Shown piece after piece: positions 52,671-59,488 of a stretch of 59,488 nucleotides of DNA (positions are counted from its first letter, which is position 1; each line of letters begins with the position of its first letter). Both the position numbers and the translations under genes were made by a program. This DNA is from Deltaproteobacteria bacterium (GTDB lineage Bacteria > Myxococcota > XYA12-FULL-58-9 > JABJBS01), in the NCBI GenBank assembly GCA_018668695.1, contig JABJBS010000336.1, positions 1 through 59,488 on the forward strand, read 5' to 3'. The notes beneath the pieces were generated by a model that saw nothing but the letters and a program-made list of their open reading frames with translations, was not told the origin of the DNA and searched no databases.

Positions 52671-54050
52671 GTGAAAAAATTAGCAATCGTTCTTTCTTGT
52701 CTCGCGCTGACAGTAGCATGTTCCGGCGAAGATACGAAAGACACAGACGGAAACAGCAACATCCCTGATCAGTGCAGCGCAGATTGTAACGGCGCATTGG
52801 TAGGCGTAAACACCGACACAATGCTTTGTACTGAGTACAACTCAAGCCTTTATTCAAGCGGTAACATCGTTTGTACTGAAGAGTGTACAGCAGACGTGAC
52901 AGGCTGTGTTGAAGCAGTAACTCCTGCAGCTGCAGAATTTCAGCAGTGCACAGGTACTGGTACAGAGAGCAACTGTGATACTGGCCTTGAGTGCGCATCT
53001 TTTGATGGCGTAACGTCTTACTGCATGAAGCCATGCCCAGGTCCAGCACCTGAAGACAACCCAGATGCAGACGATGGTTGTGGAGCAAACGAGTGTGTTG
53101 CTTTAACTACAACGAATTACTGTTTCAAAAAAGAAGCACAGCGTGATGCTGCTTGCTTTGACAACCTCAAGACATGCGTTGACGGTGCAGGCGAATGTAC
53201 TCCTACTGACTACGTAGATGGTGAAGCAGCTGAGCTTCGTTGCAAGATTACTTGCGACATCGCAAGCGACGGCAGCGAGTGCCCAGCAGACGAATCTTGC
53301 CTTCTTGATCCACTACCCTACGGTACGGTTCAGCAGGACGAAAACGATGCGCAAGTTGTTTGTACTGACGAAAACGCAGCAGAAGTATGTGACCCAGGTT
53401 TCGAATGTGTTGAGCTTAGCAACAACACTCAGGCTTGTTTCAAGCGCAACGGACTTTGCGGAACAAGCGTTCCAGCATGTTTGAGCATTGAGACCAGCGA
53501 GTGGCAGGCATGTGTTCAGAATGGTGAACTTTGTACACCAGACAACGGCCACGCTTACTGTGATACTTTTGAAACTGCAGACGACGGTACTGCTGGTGCA
53601 GAAGCTTACTGTGCTGAAGTACAAGGCCAAGGACAACCAGGAATCTGTCTTGCATACTGCGAAGGCGCAGACGGCGACCTTTACTGTGGTACTGACGCTC
53701 AGTGTGTTCGTCCTGCAGAAGTTACTTACTACTTAAACGTTGCTCGTTCTGATGCTGGCGAATACGTATACTGTTCTGTGCCTGCTGACTGTAGCGCTTA
53801 CAACACAGACGGCGACCTGCCGTTCGATTGTGTTGACCTTTCAATCGGTTTCGTTTGTTCACGTGCTCTCAAGCAGTGCATCGCGAACGAAGAAGCAGAC
53901 GTAATCACTGCAGCTAACGAGTGTAACCTCGTAGGTGCAGCTGATGACTGTGGTGAAGTTGACCCAACTGATGCAACTGATGCAACAGACCCAACAGACC
54001 CAACTGACCCAACAGATGCAACAGATGCAGCTGACCCATCTGATGGCTAA
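52671..54050 (+). CDS. Large Cys-rich lipoprotein with D/T-rich C-terminal tail
   Basis: The 459-residue precursor uses GTG behind AAGGAG. It has a short signal peptide and the lipobox LTVAC (Cys17). The mature part has about 40 cysteines spread in irregular small modules (for example CDTGLECASF, CPADESCLL, CDPGFECVEL, CGTDAQCV). The last ~30 residues are a repetitive Asp-Pro-Thr/Asp-Ala-Thr tail. It is predicted to sit on the envelope surface with many disulfides. No enzymatic motif is recognised. Codon choice (GCA, ACT, CTT, AAC, GAC preferred) resembles rpsB and tsf, which suggests high expression. A strong terminator follows. Confidence 0.8.
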   Translation: MKKLAIVLSCLALTVACSGEDTKDTDGNSNIPDQCSADCNGALVGVNTDTMLCTEYNSSLYSSGNIVCTEECTADVTGCVEAVTPAAAEFQQCTGTGTESNCDTGLECASFDGVTSYCMKPCPGPAPEDNPDADDGCGANECVALTTTNYCFKKEAQRDAACFDNLKTCVDGAGECTPTDYVDGEAAELRCKITCDIASDGSECPADESCLLDPLPYGTVQQDENDAQVVCTDENAAEVCDPGFECVELSNNTQACFKRNGLCGTSVPACLSIETSEWQACVQNGELCTPDNGHAYCDTFETADDGTAGAEAYCAEVQGQGQPGICLAYCEGADGDLYCGTDAQCVRPAEVTYYLNVARSDAGEYVYCSVPADCSAYNTDGDLPFDCVDLSIGFVCSRALKQCIANEEADVITAANECNLVGAADDCGEVDPTDATDATDPTDPTDPTDATDAADPSDG

Positions 54051-54087
54051 TTCACTTTGTGAATAAGCCGGCTTAGATAGCCAATTT

Positions 54088-54118
54088 AAAAGGGGACCTT
54101 CGGGTCCCCTTTTTTTTG
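54088..54118 (+). terminator. Strong Rho-independent terminator after the Cys-rich lipoprotein gene
   Basis: AGGGGACC and GGTCCCCT form a perfect 8-bp stem, extended by A-U pairs, around a stable TTCG tetraloop, followed by eight T. Confidence 0.95.
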
Positions 54119-54137
54119 GTATTCCCGTCTCGCGATG

Positions 54138-54330
54138 CAGGCTCGGTTAAGCCTGACCGTTGGAAGCTCCATGTAGGCTATGCTGAAACTCCGATTAGGA
54201 ACTTCTCATTCAACGGTTTTGCTGATTGGGTCTTGAAAAATGGAAGTGCAGAGGACGCTCCCGCAAAGGGGGAGCCGCCAGTTCAAGCGGGGGTGAACAT
54301 CAAGAGCTTAACGGCGCTGATATTCCGTTG
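54138..54330 (+). ncRNA. Possible structured RNA in the 54.1-54.8 kb gap
   Basis: Between the terminator and 54334 no convincing protein frame exists. Two clean hairpins can be drawn: AGGCT/AGCCT around 54138-54155, and GCTCCC/GGGAGC with a GCAAAGG-like loop around 54255-54280. No known RNA family is recognised. It could be an sRNA or a relic. This is a weak call. Confidence 0.2.
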
Positions 54331-54333
54331 GTT

Positions 54334-54368
54334 CACTTAACATTCAATTGTGGGGAGCTTGTTAAGTG
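54334..54368. repeat. Inverted repeat at the 3' end of the small exported-peptide gene
   Basis: CACTTAAC (54334-54341) and GTTAAGTG (54361-54368) are perfect 8-bp arms around 19 bases, extendable by one or two pairs. The arms flank the stop of the small minus-strand gene. No T-run follows. Confidence 0.4.
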
Positions 54369-54534
54369 AGTGCTCTTGTTGAGGTGCCTGAACTGGCTGC
54401 TCGAACGATTCGTGGTTGATGGAATTTGACTCTTCAGAAAGCAATGCTTGAGCAGCACTGAGGGTGCCCATCAAGCCTACAAAGAAGGCCAAGACCAGAA
54501 ACATCGAGAAGGTTATGTTTTTCAGTATTCTCAT
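54337..54534 (-). CDS. Small exported peptide, 65 residues (hypothetical)
   Basis: The protein begins with a typical signal-like segment: positive residues (MRILKN) then a hydrophobic core (MFLVLAFFVGLMG) and a possible cleavage near SAAQA. A 35-residue hydrophilic, Glu/Gln/Ser-rich mature part ends in TIEC. The ribosome-binding site is weak and nothing is recognised. The signal-like N-terminus in an otherwise empty stretch is the only reason to call it. The CRP-like site lies about 90 bases upstream of its start. Confidence 0.4.
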   Translation of the reverse strand: MRILKNITFSMFLVLAFFVGLMGTLSAAQALLSEESNSINHESFEQPVQAPQQEHSLNKLPTIEC

Positions 54535-54621
54535 TACGTATCAGATCTAAGCAACCGCTGTGCCAGATGGGCCGAAACATCCAGATCATTGATTTTAAAG
54601 AATAAACGAATTCACGGTCGG

Positions 54622-54637
54622 TGTGATGCAGATCACG
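54622..54637. promoter_or_regulatory. CRP-like site within an inverted repeat
   Basis: TGTGA-N6-TCACG matches nine of ten bases of the CRP consensus TGTGA-N6-TCACA. It sits inside a larger inverted repeat (CACGGTCG at 54613-54620, CGACCGTG at 54636-54643). It lies ~127 bp before the HAD gene and ~88 bp before the small divergent gene, so either could be its target. Confidence 0.45.
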
Positions 54638-54763
54638 ACCGTGCCATCTATGTCATGTAGGTACGCTCTCGTGGCGTATTTTATGCACGCAGTGCGTTAG
54701 AAATGTGCCACAGTTTGATTCCTACCCCTGCCCCTGTTACTCGCTTATCTCAGGAGGCTTCTC

Positions 54764-55459
54764 ATGGCGCGCTACGACGTTTTACTCTTTGATTTAGACG
54801 ACACTCTTCTCGACTTTGGTGTGGCGGAGAAATCGGCACTGAAGCGTGCTTTCGAGAGTGTGGGGCTTCACTATGACGCCGACAAGCATCTGCCCCTCTA
54901 CCAGCATCATAACAAGGCGGCATGGCATGCGTTTGAAACTGGGGAGATCGATCTCGAGACGTTAAAAACGAGGCGCTTCGTGGACTTCTGCGATTCGATT
55001 TCTCCGGCGTTGGATGCCGATCTGTTTCGCAGATTCTTTGTTATGTATCTCGGTGAGTCAGCTCATTCGATTCAGGGCGCTGCCCGTGTGGTTCAGGCGC
55101 TATCAAAAAGGTATCGCTTGGCCGTGATTACCAATGGACTTAAAGAAGTGCAGCGTTCACGCCTTAAGCGGTGGGAGCTATCGGTGCATTTTCCGGTGGT
55201 GGTGATTTCCGATGAGATCGGTGCCAAGAAACCAGATGCCGAGTTCTTTGATCACACGCTTCGCTCGATGGGCAACCCCGATAAGCAAAAGTGCCTAATC
55301 ATCGGTGACAGCCTGACCTCTGATATTCAGGGAGGAGCGAACGCAGGGATTGAAACCTGCTGGTTTAATCCTCAGGCGAAGAAGAACGAAGGCGGACCTA
55401 TCCCAACTTACGAGATCAAAGACCTTAAGGAGCTTACCGGATTATTACTGGAAGCTTAG
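54764..55459 (+). CDS. HAD-superfamily phosphatase, YjjG-like (5'-nucleotidase type)
   Basis: The 231-residue HAD enzyme has the nucleophile motif FDLDDTLLDF (Asp10 and Asp12), the Thr motif VITNGLKEVQ, the Lys motif KKPDAEFF and the final acidic motif GDSLTSDIQGG. The alpha-helical cap between Asp12 and the Thr motif, and the overall layout, match the YjjG/YfnB subgroup, which dephosphorylates non-canonical pyrimidine nucleotides. AGGAGG is an excellent ribosome-binding site. Its TAG stop interlocks with the stop of the convergent giant lipoprotein gene. Confidence 0.88.
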   Translation: MARYDVLLFDLDDTLLDFGVAEKSALKRAFESVGLHYDADKHLPLYQHHNKAAWHAFETGEIDLETLKTRRFVDFCDSISPALDADLFRRFFVMYLGESAHSIQGAARVVQALSKRYRLAVITNGLKEVQRSRLKRWELSVHFPVVVISDEIGAKKPDAEFFDHTLRSMGNPDKQKCLIIGDSLTSDIQGGANAGIETCWFNPQAKKNEGGPIPTYEIKDLKELTGLLLEA

Positions 55460-58400
55460 AGGGTGCTGCAGTCTATACCGGTGCCAATGACGAGCCGGTA
55501 GTTGGTAATGACTGAATCTCTGTCATCTAGAAAAACGTTTAGGTCGTAGCTTGATGCTTCGGTGTTGGTAAACGAAATCACTTCAACATCATTTTTAGTC
55601 ATGCTGCTGGCAACAGGCGATTGAGTTGGTCCGGCCTCGTAAAGTGATATGTCGATATCTCCGTCATCATGCTCAAACAAAGTGCAGATGGTGTAAGACC
55701 CCGCAGGAAGTGAGAGGGTATACCAATCTTCATCGGCGCAGAGGACCAGATTCGCTTGATCAAAGGGTGCCTCAATGGCAGCGGATAGCTGAGGTGGCAC
55801 AGGCTCTAGGGTATCGTCGGTACAAGCACGCTGAACTTTGACTTCCAGTCCATAGTAACGAGCATCTCCGCTAAGCGCCTGAACCTGAATCGGATAAAGC
55901 CCAGCACCTGCATCTGAGTCGACACTGTAAGATAAGCTAACACGACCAGAGCTTGTTTCACTTCCTGTTGCCGCTGCAGAAGAAGTGTCTTCTTGGCCAA
56001 ACATCGTAAGGCTTAGATTTGATTCTGAGGCGTCAAAGTAAATTGCAGCTTCAACGGTATCTCCCGGTAAAAGCCTTGTTTGATACCAGTCAGCGTCTCC
56101 GCCGCAGCTTGAAAGATGGGTTTGGTTAAGCTCCTGAAGATTGTCGCCATGTTCAACACCGAGCGGAACCAGCGTGGAAGCAGTGGTTAAGGTATTGTTG
56201 GGCTCTAGGTTGTCTGCGCTGCATGTGGTGGGTGCAAGTGCCAGGGTTAATGCGTAGTCGGCCAGAGGCCAGCCACCGGTATTTTGAACCCGAATATAAA
56301 CGTCGTTGCCGTTTTCAGGAGTCGCCCAAGTCGATTGGAAACTTCTTTGAGCCACTGCGGAGGTGCTAAGCATCCCTGACGCGAGTGTCTGCCCGAAGGT
56401 TGCATCGGAAATGGCGGCGACGCTTTGACTGTAAAGAGAGATGGCAACGCCAACGTCGCGAGGGTCGTAATCCACTGTTGCGACAACTTGGAGTCCGGCA
56501 GGGACGGTCACCATGTACCAGTCATCTTCTTGTCCGCAGAGTGATTCATCTACATGGACGACGTTACTTTCACCGGCGCTGCTCCACAGGGTGGGGGATG
56601 CGGTGATAGCTGATGCGGGTGCAAGATGCGCACTGTGGGTGCACGCAGGAGGCGCTTCAAGTTCAAAAACCAATTGCATGCTCTCATGAGACGGGTTGTT
56701 GGGGTCGGCAGTAACTTTAGCGTAAACGGCTTCGCCATTGGTGAGCGCTATGGAGGCTTGATTCGCCGGATCTTCAAGATCTGTTGAGCCGGATAGGAGA
56801 GTGTTTTCTGCGCTCAGAAGACCCAAGGTGAGTGTATTGGGACTGCCTTCAGATTGGCTCAGATCAGCCGAGACTCGGTAGCCAGCTGGGATAGGGTTGG
56901 TTCCATCTAAGGTAAGCTGAAGCCACTCAATATCTGCGATGCATGCATTGAGGTCGATGCTTGTTGTACCTGAGGCATTGAGGCTGATTGTGCTTGCATT
57001 TGAGAAGGTGTCGTTGAGCTGGACTGAGTCGTAAGCATCTTCAACGCAGGCCGTTGGGGGCGTATCCACTACGACGTTGATTGCGTAGCCGGTACGTTCA
57101 CCTTGGTCTCTTAGAACCCGGGCAATAAATACGCTGTCTTCGCGCGCGGTACCCACAACCGTTTTGGTTGGGCCGTTGCTGTTGTCTTCTACAAGTAGGC
57201 CATCACTGGTAGCACTTCCAGCGGATGCAAAGGGTCCAAAGAGTGCGAGGTCTAAGTCGCCGCTGTAATCGGAAAGTTCAATGTCGACCCTGGAACCGCC
57301 TTCAACCTGGAGGCTGTAGTAGTCCACATCGCCGTCGCAAAGGGTGAGCACATTGGCTTCGCAAATGACAACTTGATTACCGCCGACGGAGCCCCGCACG
57401 CATCCATCACTGAGAGTTGAATCGGTTGTAAATAATGGGCTTGGGGTATCGATGGTGTCGTTGGTTTGAACCGACTCCCAGTTATCTTCACATAGTTCAC
57501 CTTGGCTCAAGGCAAAGGTGAGTGAGTAGAAGCCTGTTTCCGAGCCAGTTCGGGTCACACGTAGAAAGTAAGTATCATCGCGGTTGGCGGTAAAACGAAG
57601 TAACTCCCCGCCTAAAGCTCCTAAAGCACCTTCTGCTAGGCTTGTGGTGCCATCTGCTGCGAGTACTTCAAATACCCCCGTGATATTGGAGACTGAACTC
57701 ATCGTTATTGTGAGCTCTTTGCCAGCTTGCATATCAAACTGGAACCAATCGTCCCCACTGTCACAAAGAGTTAGATCGGAGAGTGATAACGTGTTGCCGG
57801 TGGTTGGCAGAGTAAGTGATGAGGCCGTCTCTGCTGATTGGTTGGGAGAGAATTCGTCAGGTGTGCATGGCCGGTCGCTTAATGGTGCGCAGAGATTTTC
57901 ATCGAGGTCGCAGTAATAACCTTCATCGCAAACTTCGCTTTCATTGCTAGCATCGCAAAAGGCTACACAGGTCCGGCTGTCTTCATCACAAGTTTGGCCG
58001 CTTGGGCACTCACCGTTGTTCTCGCAATAGTCCAAAGCTTTGCAGCTCATCGTTGACGCGTAGCATTTTTGGCCAACGCTGCAGTCACCGTCGCAGACGC
58101 AAGCGACGCATTCGCCCATGGGACCACAGAAGGTACCTGGCTCGCATTCGTCGGTAAGCCGAGGTTCAAAGGGGCATTCGCTGGTGATGGTTTCTGGAGG
58201 TGTGCACTCGCTGGCGATAGGGCGGCACATAGTCGCTGTTTCATCGCAGCGAAAGTTTTCCATTCCGCAGCAGTTGTTGGTGGTGTCACACGTGGCGGCA
58301 GGGAAGCATAGGTTGTTGGTTGGTTCACATACGAGAAGCTCGCCATGTGGGCCGGGAGGACAGTCTTGTCCATTACCGCAATCGGTTACGAAGTCAGCAG

Positions 58401-58782
58401 CGACGATACAGCCAGCAGTGAGTGGATTGCAGCGCTGGCCAAACCCGCAATCGGAGTCGACTGCGCAGGTGCCGTTGTAGGTGTAATCGGAGTTGCCAGG
58501 GGTACCTGACCAGTTGCCATGTGCATTGAGTAGATCTGCACCGTCTGAGGCTCCTAAAGGCTCACAGCTTCCTTCAACGCAGGCTTCGTGACAGTCGCAG
58601 TCGTTGGTGGTTGCACATTGAACGCAAACACCTTCGTCGCAATAGGGTGCTGCTGAGTCTGTACAACTTGTATCATCCTCACACCCGGTGCTTGGACCTG
58701 CGCCCAAATCGGGGCGACAAGATGTACCCAAAACGAGTAGGGCAAAGAGGATAAAGAGAATAGATCGAAGGCTGCGGCTCAT
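55456..58782 (-). CDS. Giant lipoprotein: Cys-rich N-region and six tandem PPC-like domains
   Basis: The 1108-residue precursor has a signal peptide with a lipobox-like GTSC (Cys22). The region ~22-305 is packed with EGF-like or dickkopf-like cysteine motifs (CDEGVCVQC, CGFGQRCNP, CSVGQKCYA). Then come six repeats of a pre-peptidase C-terminal (PPC) type beta-sandwich, beginning near 305, 430, 580, 713, 853 and 985. Each shows the pattern CxxDxxEPNdt then LCggDxDWYxlxLpaG. PPC domains usually follow secreted proteases, but no protease is present, so a binding or structural role is likely. TAGGAGATTCGA precedes the ATG. It may be co-transcribed with the upstream YfaP-like gene. Confidence 0.85.
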   Translation of the reverse strand: MSRSLRSILFILFALLVLGTSCRPDLGAGPSTGCEDDTSCTDSAAPYCDEGVCVQCATTNDCDCHEACVEGSCEPLGASDGADLLNAHGNWSGTPGNSDYTYNGTCAVDSDCGFGQRCNPLTAGCIVAADFVTDCGNGQDCPPGPHGELLVCEPTNNLCFPAATCDTTNNCCGMENFRCDETATMCRPIASECTPPETITSECPFEPRLTDECEPGTFCGPMGECVACVCDGDCSVGQKCYASTMSCKALDYCENNGECPSGQTCDEDSRTCVAFCDASNESEVCDEGYYCDLDENLCAPLSDRPCTPDEFSPNQSAETASSLTLPTTGNTLSLSDLTLCDSGDDWFQFDMQAGKELTITMSSVSNITGVFEVLAADGTTSLAEGALGALGGELLRFTANRDDTYFLRVTRTGSETGFYSLTFALSQGELCEDNWESVQTNDTIDTPSPLFTTDSTLSDGCVRGSVGGNQVVICEANVLTLCDGDVDYYSLQVEGGSRVDIELSDYSGDLDLALFGPFASAGSATSDGLLVEDNSNGPTKTVVGTAREDSVFIARVLRDQGERTGYAINVVVDTPPTACVEDAYDSVQLNDTFSNASTISLNASGTTSIDLNACIADIEWLQLTLDGTNPIPAGYRVSADLSQSEGSPNTLTLGLLSAENTLLSGSTDLEDPANQASIALTNGEAVYAKVTADPNNPSHESMQLVFELEAPPACTHSAHLAPASAITASPTLWSSAGESNVVHVDESLCGQEDDWYMVTVPAGLQVVATVDYDPRDVGVAISLYSQSVAAISDATFGQTLASGMLSTSAVAQRSFQSTWATPENGNDVYIRVQNTGGWPLADYALTLALAPTTCSADNLEPNNTLTTASTLVPLGVEHGDNLQELNQTHLSSCGGDADWYQTRLLPGDTVEAAIYFDASESNLSLTMFGQEDTSSAAATGSETSSGRVSLSYSVDSDAGAGLYPIQVQALSGDARYYGLEVKVQRACTDDTLEPVPPQLSAAIEAPFDQANLVLCADEDWYTLSLPAGSYTICTLFEHDDGDIDISLYEAGPTQSPVASSMTKNDVEVISFTNTEASSYDLNVFLDDRDSVITNYRLVIGTGIDCSTL

Positions 58783-58894
58783 TCGAATCTCCTATTTAAA
58801 GCTGAGTGAGTGGGGACCTTACCAATCTGGCACTGCAAAGCATAGGTTACAAATGTAGTGACGAGTAAGTCGCGAGATCTCTTCGTTTTTTGGC

Positions 58895-59488
58895 CTATTC
58901 ACCTGGGAAAATCCAGCCAGTGGGGCTACCGCATTGAGATAGGTCTCGGCTGGCGATGGAGCCAACGACACCCGTACCGGCTGGGTTGGGGAAGGCTTGA
59001 ACCGCTGCATCGCCATATTCAGAACCATCTTCGAACCAGGTCACTTCAGCTGCCGCCCAAACCTCTTCGTATGCGCTAATGACTCGCTGTTCCGAAAATC
59101 TTAGAAGGCCGTTTACGTAGATTCTAATCACATTGGCAGTTGGCTCAGCCGGGGCACTGGTTTGGGGATAATAGTGAACAAATACTCGGTAGGTCCCAGG
59201 CCTTGGTCTATCGATGTTGATGTTTTCAGGACCCAGGCCATTGGTATCATCAATATCGAGTCTAGGGTTAGCACCTTCACCGCGCTCATCTGCAGCAAAC
59301 CAAAGGGGTAGCTTGTTGGTGTAGAAACAGTCGGCTTGGCTACTGCAAAAGTGACCACCTGCCGAGGTGTGGGTTAAGTGTAAATCTTGATCGTTGGTCG
59401 TATTGTCCCAGGTGAGCTGAACATGAAGCGAGCTCTCAGGTGTGGCCTCAAATGTAATTTTGGCCTGCTCGGTGACTCCGCTTTTAAC
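58895..59488 (-). CDS. C-terminal part of a YfaP/DUF2135-like exported protein (5' truncated)
   Basis: The minus-strand frame is open to the window edge and gives 197 residues of a C-terminal region. It runs from a strand segment LHVQLTWDNTTNDQDLHLTH, through a Cys pair (HFCSSQADC), PRLDIDDTNGLGPENINI and GTYRVFVHYY, to INGLL-like strands and a final SPTGWIFPGE. This W-D-N-xx-DLDLHL then DDxxGxGPENI pattern is that of the beta-sandwich seen in YfaP/DUF2135-type and many myxobacterial surface proteins. The function is unknown. The giant PPC lipoprotein gene follows 112 bp downstream on the same strand. Confidence 0.75.
   Translation of the reverse strand, partial: VKSGVTEQAKITFEATPESSLHVQLTWDNTTNDQDLHLTHTSAGGHFCSSQADCFYTNKLPLWFAADERGEGANPRLDIDDTNGLGPENINIDRPRPGTYRVFVHYYPQTSAPAEPTANVIRIYVNGLLRFSEQRVISAYEEVWAAAEVTWFEDGSEYGDAAVQAFPNPAGTGVVGSIASRDLSQCGSPTGWIFPGE

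Noticed and set aside
54116-54340. Plus-strand 74-codon frame after the terminator
   Set aside because: It begins at TTG inside the terminator T-run, has no ribosome-binding site and no recognisable protein pattern. It vaguely recalled mobile-element flanks but nothing firm.
1-59488. tRNA, rRNA, CRISPR array, insertion sequence or prophage
   Set aside because: No cloverleaf, rRNA segment, regular spaced repeat array, transposase or phage protein could be found by reading. A tRNAscan, Infernal and ISfinder run would settle it.

Overview
The window looks like a chromosomal segment of a Gram-negative bacterium of the former Deltaproteobacteria, most likely Myxococcota or Bradymonadota. That placement is an inference. 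The sequence shows lpxC (lipid A), many Cys-rich lipoproteins with D/T/G-rich linkers, a TIGR02266-like PilZ protein, a sigma-54 activator with a GGDEF-derived domain, a HEAT-repeat NTT-type transporter, and leucine catabolism. GC is moderate by eye. I found no rRNA, tRNA, CRISPR array, insertion sequence or phage gene. Almost every stretch is packed with intact genes and short intergenic gaps.

Layout. 0-0.7 kb: tail of an acidic protein cut by the window edge. 0.76-8.6 kb: an SDR oxidoreductase, then a co-oriented run of Leu-dehydrogenase-like enzyme, helicase hrpB, an AI-2E/PerM-type membrane protein and RNase R. 8.6-10.3 kb: a stand-alone Lon N-domain protein and a lipoprotein made of four copies of one six-cysteine module. 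10.4-12.5 kb: an XRE regulator facing rpsB-tsf. 12.9-18.5 kb: an outer-membrane-barrel-like protein with DPW motifs, an ABC-2 transporter pair, thrC and an ErpA-type Fe-S carrier. 18.6-26.0 kb (minus strand): an ILVBL/HACL2-like ThDP enzyme with a hotdog thioesterase, a two-gene unit of a pseudopilin-like protein and a degenerate M50 protein with two cyclic-nucleotide domains, a PHM-like copper/cytochrome c lipoprotein, and an exported lipocalin-like protein. 26.3-35.4 kb: a PAP2/Aur1-like membrane enzyme, a divergent PEP carboxylase, a lipoprotein, an isovaleryl-CoA-dehydrogenase-like enzyme and a large sigma-54 activator. 35.6-42.3 kb: a tightly coupled leucine-degradation operon (acyl-CoA-reductase-like SDR, MCC beta, methylglutaconyl-CoA hydratase, MCC alpha split into two genes, HMG-CoA lyase, EVE protein). 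42.3-50 kb: RNase J and RNase E/G head to head, PilZ, HEAT-repeat transporter, ruvB. 50.2-59.5 kb: lpxC, pabB, a Cys-rich lipoprotein, a 700-bp structured intergenic region, a YjjG-like HAD phosphatase, a giant lipoprotein with six PPC-like modules, and the tail of a YfaP-like exported protein.

How the genes fit together. Leucine can be deaminated (Leu-dehydrogenase-like enzyme), and isovaleryl-CoA oxidised (IVD), carboxylated (MCC), hydrated and cleaved to acetoacetate and acetyl-CoA. Transaminase and BCKDH steps are not in the window. RNA turnover is well represented (RNase R, RNase J, RNase E/G, HrpB). The most distinctive features are the split MCC alpha gene with its ATGA junction, the pseudo-protease/cyclic-nucleotide/pseudopilin pair, the four-module six-Cys lipoprotein, the active-site-altered PEP carboxylase with three upstream TGAAATCA boxes, and three convergent gene pairs whose stop codons interlock in TTAR.
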